From: Parachlorella kessleri
Lineage: Eukaryota; Chlorophyta; Trebouxiophyceae; Chlorellales; Chlorellaceae
Direction of reading: 5' to 3'
DNA: 39,781 nucleotides
NCBI GenBank assembly: GCA_001598975.1
Contig: BBXU01000877.1
Span: 1 to 39,781 of the forward strand
This document shows positions 25,520-35,000 of the stretch, one piece after another. The notes beneath the pieces are model-generated. The model was not told where the DNA came from. It ran no database searches and saw only the letters and a program-made list of their open reading frames with translations. Made by a program: the position numbers and the translations under genes. Each line of letters begins with the position of its first letter. The first letter of the stretch is position 1.

Positions 25520-26800
25520 TCACTTGTAGGCCAGGACCCACAGCATCATGTAGGGCTCCACTATGCCTTCCGCACTTGCAAAACCTGCTGCCAGTTGTGC
25601 GGCACTAGCCAAGTACCTCTCCTTTGCCTCCTTCAGCTCTTCAGCAGATAGCAGTGATGGCAGGTCCGCGAATGGCATACTCAGGCATGCCCGCCAGCCC
25701 GACTCTGCCCATTGCTCTGGCGTCTGCCCGACACGCACGTTGGCTTCCTGGCTGGTCTCCAGCTGGCTGCGTGAGTAGCCGGCTGCCTCCAGTAAGGCCC
25801 GCACTTGTGCTTCGTCCTCAAATTGCTGGCTGGGGTCACTCAGAAGGTGGCCGTACTCAGCCATGACTGATGAGAAGATAGTAAAAGCCTGAGAGCCCAC
25901 GCCCTGTGGGCAGCAGATTGCAAAGTAAGCAAAGGCATCTGGGAGAATGGCCTGCTCAGTATACAAGCGAGTGCACATCCAGCCCTGCCAGCTTTATCCT
26001 GCCCAATCACCAACACCATCTCAGAACAGTCGCCATGGTGCACTGTCAGCCAGGCCCCATAAATCATCGCATAAGCCTTATGCTGGCTTTGCAACCTCGC
26101 AAGCTGCTGGAAGCGAGAGACTCTCTTACCCACCTTTGGGACGTTGAAGGCCACCCGTCCTCCTGGGCGCAGCCATGCATGCCACTGGGCTAAGGACCAG
26201 GGTATGTCTGGCAGGAATGGCACTGTCGATGAGGACAGGATGGCATCATAGGTCGCTTCTGGGAACCGACAGCGGTCAATGTCGGCTGACAGGCACGTAA
26301 GGTTGTGAAGGCCTGCGGACTGCGCTTTCTCGGCGGCCTGCAGGACATCTGCAAATAAGTTAGCCCCAGGCTGATATTGCTGGGGCTTGGTGGCATCACT
26401 AGGGCTGCAAAGGCAGGTGCCAAGTTGGCAGCAAGTGCAGGGCAGCTTGCAGCCTTTGTGAGGGAAGACCAACCTTTGTCAGGATTGTGGGGCACAAGTC
26501 CACAGCTGTGACATGCCCCCCTGGTCCCACTGCCTGCGCTGCAGGAAGCGAGACAAAGCCGGTGCCAGCGCCGACATCGAGCACCGTCTCCCCACGCTGC
26601 AGTCGAGCCAACTCTGTTAGGCGAACAGCCAGGGGCGGGTGGTACACGTTCCCAGTGTCGTAAGCCTCAGCTCTTTGGTTGAACTGCTTCAGTACCCGTT
26701 CCTTGTAATCTGCTGGCCTAGGGACCTGCCTTGGGACTGATCCAAGGGCTGCTCTTGGTTGAGGCCTGGCGGACCCTGTGGCGGCGTAGTACCGTGGCAT
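25520..26800 (-). CDS. Class I SAM-dependent methyltransferase
   Basis: Transfers a methyl group from S-adenosylmethionine; the substrate cannot be told. Three exons, 26474-26800, 26134-26337 and 25520-25903, all phase 0, give 304 residues. SAM-binding motifs are clear in order: motif I VLDVGAGTGFVSLPAA, the acidic post-I residue in TAVDLCPTILTKAAEKAQ, SADIDRCRFPEATYDAIL with TVPFLPDIP (motif II) and WLRPGGRVAFNVPK (motif III). The N-terminus is YKERVLKQFNQRAEAYDTG, the helix common in UbiE/menG-like enzymes. The C-terminal exon is helical and lid-like. The first ATG in frame is at 26800; an acceptor-like TTGCAG just upstream leaves room for another 5' exon, perhaps a targeting peptide. It shares its upstream region with the SET-domain gene. 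A quinone, sterol or small-molecule methyltransferase is plausible but unproven. Confidence 0.85.
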
Positions 26801-27208
26801 GTAAGCTGCAAATATTGTGGACTGCACCAAAACGCTACTGAAAAGCGGGTTCCTAGGATGGCAATCAGTGTCCAAACACGACTGCCAGGTAAAGAATCTC
26901 AATATAATGACTCACACAGTCGCTTATATTGGTAAAGCGGGTATTGACTATGAGAGAGGGCTCCCATCCGTCGGATTCAGACTGCAGTACCACCACGCCA
27001 GAAGCCGCCAGCGCCCAATGAGTAGTACAGGCGGTTTGCTTGTTTCTGCTTGCGTGCTTGCTTGCTTACGAATGTGCTTTGGATATGAGTCCTGAAGCAA
27101 ATTGAGTTATCAGACCGCAAGCACAATACTCCACACGCTGTGGCCAGCCCCATCTCTACCCCTACTACGTATACAGTCGTTTGCAGCAGCTCGGCTCTTC
27201 TATAAAGG
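26801..27208. promoter_or_regulatory. Divergent intergenic region, methyltransferase / SET
   Basis: About 408 bases between the two start codons. It must hold both promoters unless the methyltransferase has an extra 5' exon here. A TATAAAG at 27201 sits only eight bases before the SET start codon, too close to act as its TATA box. Confidence 0.45.
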
Positions 27209-29649
27209 ATGTATTTCAAAGTACTGTTGACACTTATCCTCTGCACGTCCGTCCTCGGCAGCAAAGAAAGCACTTTGCTGGACTGGCTGTATCTTACTGG
27301 GGGCAAGGTAAGATCACCTCAAGCTGCCTAACTAGCCACAAGCCTTGGCTGTCCAAGGCCATGCCTGAGTGAAATGGCCACCTGCCTGATATCTCCACCC
27401 AGGTCGACTTCAACATTGTGCGGCCCTGCGCTGGGTGTGAGCGGGGTGCCTTTGCTAGCAAAGCTTTTGCCCCCGGAGATATTATTGCAACGGTACCCTT
27501 TCACAGCAGCTTAGAGCTGGGATCTGGCACCTCAGCAGAGCAGGCGTACCGCCTTCTGGAGGAGCTGACCTTGAATTCAACACTTCGAGAAGGCTTCAAG
27601 TTCTTCCTAAAAGTTCTTCCTGGCCAAGGTGAAGTGCTCTTGCCCGAGGTGTACAGTGATGAGGAGATTCGCCTGCTGCAGACTCCACGGCTGGTAAGTT
27701 GACTTGCAGTCTTGTGGCTTCCCGTGTACCCACTGGACATGCACAATCGTCAGCCAGCTCCTATGCTGCTTGAAGAAATTGCTGAGCAAACAGCCCGCCA
27801 AGTGACTAGACTGCCTACTGGCCTTGTGATGTCCAGGAGCGATTGATTTACCAAAGACGAGTTGCTGTGGAAGAGCTGCACAGAACGAAGGGGCCTGGAC
27901 CAGCGGGAATTACCGTGGATGAGCTGAAGCACATGACGGGCTTGGTAGGGGCCATTGGGCAAACTGGACAACCAACTTGTTAACTCGGACCGGGGGCCTA
28001 CTGCGACTCTGGCTAAGATGCACCGTGCATTTTCTCATGACAGCCTGGCGTTGCACAAGGTGTTACCATGGTAGCAAGACCAAGCCGCACGTTTCCTCGG
28101 AGCGCAGCTTCCGGGAAGCAAACTCCTGTATCCTCCTCCCGCAATAACTTGCAGGTCAGCAGCCGCAAGTTCCTCCTTGGCAGTGAGCGCCTCGTGCCGG
28201 CCATAGATATGCTGAACCATAGAGGGGATCCCAACACAGAGTACGGTAGGAACAAACGCTGAGCTCAACAAAGAGTCTGCATATTTGCATTGCAGACCAA
28301 CGCACACACCCACACAAAGCAGCCATGGACAACAGCGAGTGCGTGAGGCTGAGTGCGTGGGTGTGAGTGATGCCAACGGCAGAGCCTTGTGTTTGCTCTT
28401 ATTAGTATGGGTGGCAGGTAGTGGAAACAGGGAGTAGAGCTGGGCTGGACTGGACTGGCAAGGCTGGATATAGAATGCAGAATGCTCTTATGTTTGCAGA
28501 TGAGGTTGATGGGTCAGTGGTGCTGAAGGCGACCAAGGCCGTTGCTGCTGGTGAAGAACTCTTAATAGACTACAAGCCCGGCGTGCTGCACAGGCCAGAT
28601 GCGTCTCTGTTCCTCTATGGCTTTGTGCAGGTGGGGTGCCTGGTTCTTGGGTATGGTGCAGTGTTTTGTTGACTGTGACCGCTTGTGTAGCTTCGCTGGC
28701 AGCAACTAGTTGAACACAACTTCCGCTCTGCTATCTGCCAGGGTAAGCGCGATGCATGCTTTGAGGGCTAACCAGAGTGCTTGTGGGGGGAGAGTGGCTG
28801 CTCTACGGCACAGAAGCTCATACATATTGCACCAAGCGTACTCTTAAGCCTCCACCATTACGGCGCAGGACCATGAGCATCGACTTTTGTGCGCCATGGA
28901 CCTGCCCACCTACCTACCATTCAACCCATGGAGGAGGACCCATTTAGAGGACCCCACAGGTCAGTCAAGCTTGGCCCAGGGGGCCCCGTTCAAGGCATGC
29001 ACAGCGGCTGTTTTGAGCTTGCCAACGTACTTGGGCCGGCCAGGTTACTCAGCACTTTTCAAATTCTTAGGGACATACGCCTGTCATTACAACACGCTGG
29101 CACAAGCACTATCCTACCTTCATTTGCTGTACAGTGAGCTCGGCGACCCCGTCTTGGGCAGAGAAGTACGAGTACAAGCGGCTCGCAAGCCTACTGGCAA
29201 GCATGCCCACCACAGAAGAGCAAGACCTGGCGCTGCTGGAGGGTGGGTCGCTTGACAGCTGGAGGCAACGCCTGCTTGTAAGGTTCAGATTGCAGCGCAA
29301 GCGGGGGTTGCGGCTGGCGCTGCAGAGGATGGAGCAGGCATGGGCTGCCAAGTCTGGCAGCCTGGGGGCAGCATGCCAGTCAAATGGCAGCGAAGCAGCA
29401 CCGGCGGAGGAGGTTGGTGCCAAGGTGGTTTCCATGAGCCAGCAAGAGTGTTCTCTCGCTGTCCCGGGTTGGGCAGGCAGTAAGAGTTGGACAGATGTGG
29501 TGGCGGCTGCGGCAGCCCAGGCAAATGCGTGGAAGGAAATACTTATACCTTCTGCCGTGTTTCTGACCTTCGTAGTGCTCACAATGCCACTTTCAGTGAG
29601 CGTGGTTGTCTTTCTTGTCGTCCCCTTGGCAGTCTGGCTACAGCTGTGA
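27209..29649 (+). CDS. SET-domain protein with signal peptide and C-terminal membrane segment
   Basis: Exons: 27209-27307, 27403-27693, 27837-27944, 28155-28245, 28500-28630, 28691-28742, 28849-28959, 29135-29649; 1398 bases, 465 residues, all phases consistent. The SET domain is of the Rubisco-LSMT/SETD3 type, a class that methylates Lys or His on non-histone proteins with SAM: RPCAGCERGAFASKAFAPGD (N-terminal SET strand), GLVSSRKF, LVPAIDMLNHRGDPNTEY (the NH motif), GEELLIDYKPG (catalytic Tyr region) and LFLYGFVQ. The first 18 residues (MYFKVLLTLILCTSVLGS) look like an ER signal peptide. The last ~36 residues (from ILIPSAVFLTFVVLTMPLSV) are strongly hydrophobic, one or two membrane passes, ending AVWLQL. 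Such a layout would put a SET domain in the secretory lumen, or anchored if the N-terminus is in fact an organelle leader. The starts of exons 4 and 7 are the least sure. Confidence 0.85.
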
Positions 29650-30186
29650 GACAACTATTGCCAGCTGCACGCCAAGCGGAAGAGTATACCAGCCAAAGGC
29701 CCTCTCCTTTGGCTGGAGGTGTCAACTCAGAACCAGCTGACAGCGCATAAAGCGGAGTCCCATGGTGCAGGTGCCGACATTCCCTGATGTGCCAGGCACC
29801 ACAGAGGCTTGAGCAAAGGCAGATCCCATAAAGTTTGAGCGCATGTCCTTGATCTGCTACTACGCACACGCAGCAGTGCCCGCTCTTTCAAACCTGGACC
29901 CCTGGGCGCCCATGCGGTCCGCTTCGAGCTAGCCTCTAGAATTTGTCAAAGAGAAATATCGAGCTTGCTTTTGACTGCTACCACATCGATCGACCTCTAT
30001 AGGTGCTGCTGTTGTTTGTCTGGCAAGACTACTTGGGTGTAGGGAAAGGTATGCTCTACTGCTCTCAAGAAAGCAGTGGGCCCTCACGCCTGGCAGGGTG
30101 ATCATGACATGGGCGCAATCACGTTGCGTGCTTGGCTTCGAACTGACCTTGCCCCGTCCGTGTATTCAGGCAGCAGCAGCAGCGCC
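29650..30186. other. Intergenic region between SET and SUMO genes
   Basis: About 537 bases, both neighbours on the plus strand. It should hold the SET 3' UTR and the SUMO promoter and 5' UTR. No TGTAA, repeat or further gene was seen. Confidence 0.55.
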
Positions 30187-30682
30187 ATGGCTGAGGAGTA
30201 TGGCGAGACAAAACCCAAGGTGGAGGACCAGGCAGCCCCAATTTCCATCAAGGTCAAGGACCAGGACGGGGGAGAGGTAAGTGGTGCCCCTGCCCATGTG
30301 CTATTCGGCCGTGGACCGGTAAACAGGCCTGTCGCTTGGCTTGTGGTGTCTAGCTTTGACTGTGAACAGGAGGCAGGGACTTGCGTCCCAACACTGTTGA
30401 TCCTGGCAGGTCCCCTGTCAGCTTTGGATGCGCTGAAAAGAATCCTGCCGCCGGCAAACTCAGTATATGTTGTTTTGTGTGCAGGTTGTGTTCAAGGTGA
30501 AGCCCACAACCCGGTTTGAGAAGATTTTCAATGCTTTCTGCCAGAAGAAGGCAGTGGACCAGACACAAGTGCGGTTTGTGTTTGATGGGGCACGTATCAG
30601 CCCCATCTCAACGCCGGCAGACCTTGACATGACTGACGGCGACACCATCGATGCCTTCCTTGAGCAGATTGGCGGCTGCTAG
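30187..30682 (+). CDS. SUMO (small ubiquitin-like modifier)
   Basis: Protein modifier joined to target lysines by an E1-E2-E3 cascade. Two exons, 30187-30276 and 30485-30682, give 95 residues. A flexible acidic N-terminus (about 17 residues) leads into the ubiquitin fold: PISIKVKDQDGGEVVFKVK, then TRFEKIFNAFCQKKAV, VRFVFDGARIS, TPADLDMTDGDTIDAFLEQ. It ends IGGC, so the mature GG end is one residue before the stop and a SUMO protease would need to remove a single Cys. Gln-Ile-Gly-Gly in place of the usual QTGG is a mild variation. The start ATG is the first in frame in its exon and gives normal SUMO length. The second exon begins within the second beta strand. Confidence 0.96.
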
Positions 30683-32035
30683 GACGCTGATCAAAGTGTT
30701 GGGTGGTGGTCGTCAGGTTTACGTACTACCTAGGTGGACAAGATGTTGGTGGCTTCAGCTACTTTGTCCCAGGTGTCTGTGCAGGGTTGAGGCCGTGTCG
30801 CGCAGGAGGTTTTCATTCAGATTTGCATTATCTAAATGACTGTGTCAGCTGAGCACCTTAACATAAGGTTACTGGCCAATCAGCGCAGGCACTGCGTTCA
30901 CTTCTGCACAATCATATCGACCATGAAGTTAATAAAGACCATCCCTTCTGCGCTATGTCTAGCGAAAGGTGGAAGCGTGACGCGCGGTGGACAGATAGGG
31001 CTGAAGAAAGACTACCCAGATCTCAGGCAGGACACACAGCATAACTTAGCACTCAGGCAAGACTCAGGCGCATTCTGCATCCAGTCCTGTCAGTGCAGCC
31101 CAGCTCTCACTCCCTGTTCGCACTACCAGCCACCCATGCGAATAACTGCATAAGCCCTGTCAGTCAAGTCCGCCCCTGCCTCCCCTCTGTTCTTCGCACT
31201 GCCTGCCAAGAAGACCAAGGCAGAATTTGAGAAGGAGTCACTGTCCAGACAAGATAGAGATCTCTGCCTGATCGAGGCAGCCTAATTCACATTGTCAGCC
31301 AAATAAGCCAGCATGAACAGCAACTGACTGCGCCATCTATAGTTGTGCCTCGCAAGAGCCTGCACCGACCCCGAGCACAACTGCGTCCCGCCCTGTCGGC
31401 ACACTTAGCCCCAACTCCCATCTGCTAGCGCTCTGCCTGCCCCAGAACAACGGATGCAACTGGTCAGTCAGGCCCAGCAAGAGAAACAGGTTCAGTGTCA
31501 TACCCCACAGGGCATGGCTTGCCCACCACCCTGCCTGGCCCAGGTTAAGTACACCACAGTCACACTACCTGCCGCTGTCTACCAAGGGGATGAGCAACTG
31601 GTGCAAAACAGGATGGCCAAGCAACATACCTACAGATACAGCCCGTGCAAAAGGACCCAGAATGCTAACCAAAAGGATGTCGAGAAGCATGCAAAGCCAG
31701 CCATGCAGCAATGTCAAGCAAGATGAACAAGCAAGCAGGAATAATCATCAGCTAGTCGAACAACTCTTCCATAAGCGCCCCACCTACACAATCACAGGGA
31801 CAAGCAGAGGCCGTAAGCAAGCTTTGAACCCCATACACCACCTTCACACCCACACACATACCGCCCACATCATTTGTCAGTAAAGGGGTAATCTCAGCCC
31901 TAGCTGGCTGATCGTGTGCCGGACAGGATCGGTCCAGGCCACAGCGGGTGAACATAAGCCAGGCGAGCTAGGCGGACCCAACCGTCCGGCTGCCAGCAGC
32001 CACAGCGCCCAACGGCGCTCTGTTGTACCGTGCTG
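30683..32035. other. Convergent intergenic region
   Basis: About 1.35 kb between the SUMO stop (plus) and the OPR-like stop (minus), the longest stretch here without a convincing gene. It has an AATAAA at 30930-30935 and many short open frames, none with family resemblance or splice-consistent extension. It should hold both 3' UTRs. Nothing else recognised. Confidence 0.5.
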
Positions 32036-35000
32036 CTAGGCGAGCCCAGCAGGCTCGGCAGGCGAAGCGGGCTGCTGAGGGCCCGCCTGCACCCTGGCAG
32101 CTATGGTACCCAGCACTGCAGCGTCCTGGTAGCCAAGCCTGGTAAGTGCCCAGCCCAGCTGCAGGAGCTGGACCCTGGAGAAGCGCTCGAGGTTGGAGCC
32201 CACATACTTGGCCAGCAGGTCTAGGACTGGCCTGCAGGGGTTGACGGGAAGACAAGGACTGGGTACACCGCTCCCTTATACCGAGCCAGAAGCGACCAGG
32301 CGGAGTATTGGGCACATAGGCTGCCACACGTGCGCCTTGCTTACGGGCTGGCAAGCGCCATGCCTCACAGGCCGCCAGCATGTGAAAACACAATGTGTTC
32401 AAGGGGCGATACCAGCAGCAGAGTTGCAGCAGCAGGTATCCCCTTGCAGCCAGTGCCCAGGCAATCTGTCCCTACTTTTGTTCAGGGGACCCTTGGCCTA
32501 GGCAACTGCGGCAGGCCGGCAGCCCCACAACACCCGCCCAGTAGCATTGGAGCCGCCAGGCACACATTGACAAAAGCCTCAAATCCAAGAAGGCTGTTGT
32601 CACAATGTCACAGCGTGTCTCATGTCCTCTAATGGTGATGCTAAGCATGCACACACCGCTCACCCGGGGTGGTGCTGCAGCTTGGCGCAGCCCCACAGCA
32701 TGGCTGCCACGCCAGTGGGGCCAAGCTTCCCCACATCGCGGGCTTTCAGCGTCCCCAGCAGCCGGTTCATCAGCTGCCTGTCATGGAGTCCCAGCTGGGC
32801 AAAAGCCCACACGATGCGGGCCTTGTCAGCGGGCTGGATGGGGTCCAGGCCATGCAGTGGAATTGGGGTTCCCACCAGGGCTGTGGACAAGGCTTTGAGG
32901 AGCTCGGTTGGGCAGCATTCCAGCGCAGCCAGCGACCAGACAAGCTGAGCAATGCCCTGCAAGGCGGGGGGGCAGGGTGTGTGTGAAGGGGTATTAGTTG
33001 TTGCTTGAGGACCGTTGGGTAGCTGGGTGCTGCACAGGATGCTATGGCCCTCGGAAGAACGCCAGGTGCACGAATGATGCACACTGGACACTACTATCCA
33101 GTCACTGGGCAAATGACTCCTATGGTGTACCTCTAGGAGAGCATAGCAGAGGAGCAGACAGGAAGCGCAGTTGTGCCATCCCTACAGCAAGCCAGTGGCG
33201 CAATGATGTTTCTGTAAGCTGCGTCCCCCGCCATGGAGCCTGACCCACCACTCAACCTAGCAGGGCCCCCACCCACAAAGCCCCGACTGCCTCCTTTACC
33301 TGCGGCAGCAGCTTGCAGGCGGCAGGGGCCTCCACTATGGCCTGCACCAGCTGTGGCTGGTCCCTGAGTTGGAGGGTGGCCACGGCCCATGCAAGGCGAG
33401 ACAGTCCCTCTCCCGGCAGAGCGTCCACCACCTGGCAGCACCCGTCTGCCAGCCGCTTGGCTAGGTGGTCGGCAGGACGGACCTGCATGGAAGGAATGGA
33501 GGACGAGGGCATGGGTGTGTATGTATGGTCATATTCACATCTCGGGAGGGGTGCTTGGCTGTGCCCTGCAACTGTGTCGGGCCATGTAGGCGCATCGCTG
33601 GGAAGCTTGAGGGCCACGGAGGCGCGTTCCAGGGTATGACAGGGCCGGCACAGCAGCAGCACAGAACGGGGACTGTGCCTAACATCAGCAACCAGTGCTA
33701 GAGCAGTGGAACTCGCAGTAGCCGCAACATGGCGGTTAGCAATCAGGCAACTTGGTGGCTCACCTGGAGGGTGGCGAGAGCTATGAGCACGCTGGGCATG
33801 TCATGCACGCTGAGGCTGCCAACCCTGCTCGGCTCGCCCAAGTGAACCAGAGCCTGCTGCGCAAACGTCCGGAACCGCACGCCATACTCCTTACTGACTC
33901 TGCAGGGGAGAGAAAAGATGTGTTGGAAAGGGGCATGGGCGGCCGCAACGCCGTCGCTTCCACCTCGCTGGCAGGGGCGGCGCCATCCATCAGGTCCTCA
34001 GGCGCTAAGCATGCTGTGGGTCCATATGCGGGCTCCCGCCAAGCACGCACCTTATTCAGGGCTCATAGCGAACCCACCCAAATGACCCACAAGGGCATCT
34101 AGAAGACAGTAAAAACCTGCACAGCCCAGCACCTCTCGCATCTCGTACAGTGATACCACGCACCTGGTGCTGCCGGCGGCCAGGATGCCAAACGACCACA
34201 TGGAGGTTGCCAGCGTGGCGGGGGACAGGTTAGTCATCTCGGCTGTCATGTACGCCAGCACCCGGTCCAGGAACAGGGCTGCACAACCCACCAACACAGT
34301 GCTCATGAATGCGAGGTTCGTATGTGGGTGGGTGAAGGGAGCGCTCTGCGGGGGTATGATCGCAAGGGCACCCTATTCCCATGCCAGGGTGCACGGCAAC
34401 CTTCAAGACAACAGTGAGGTAGTTAAAGAAGTTGGGAGAAGCTTACAGACGCATATGAAACCCACGCCCCAGGCCCTGCCAAAACAACCCCACCCTACAA
34501 GCACACTGATTCCAAGCCCCATCACCCATCGCAACTGGCTCACCATCAACCAGTGTGGCGGGTCTCGCACGCTAGGGGGTTACCAACCCACAATGGGGCA
34601 CTGTTCCACTCCAACTGGAACGCTGTTCCAACACAAGACCCTCCATACACGCCTCAGGGCGAGTACTACTGCCTGGGAGGGGGCACAAACCATCCCAACT
34701 GGTTACAACTACCACCCTGCCTGCTGGCGATCGCGCACCCCTGTCCCAACCAACCTGATGCCATGTACTGCACCTGCTTGGCCAGCGCTGGCAGCAAAGC
34801 TATGCTGTCCCCTCTCTGCTCCATGCCACTCCACATTGCAACCACCAACGCCCCACGTCCGCACCAATCTGAGGGAGTGTACTGCAGCTGGGCCATAACC
34901 AGCAGCAGAGCTACGCTGTCCCCTCATTGCACCACTATCACCCCATAGATAAACAGTCAAAAGCATGTGCCCGCACCCACCTGGGTGGGTGTACTGCAGC

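Noticed and set aside
29109..29654. 181-codon minus-strand frame
   Set aside because: Shadow of the last SET-protein exon; the plus frame joins in phase with upstream exons and ends in a membrane segment.
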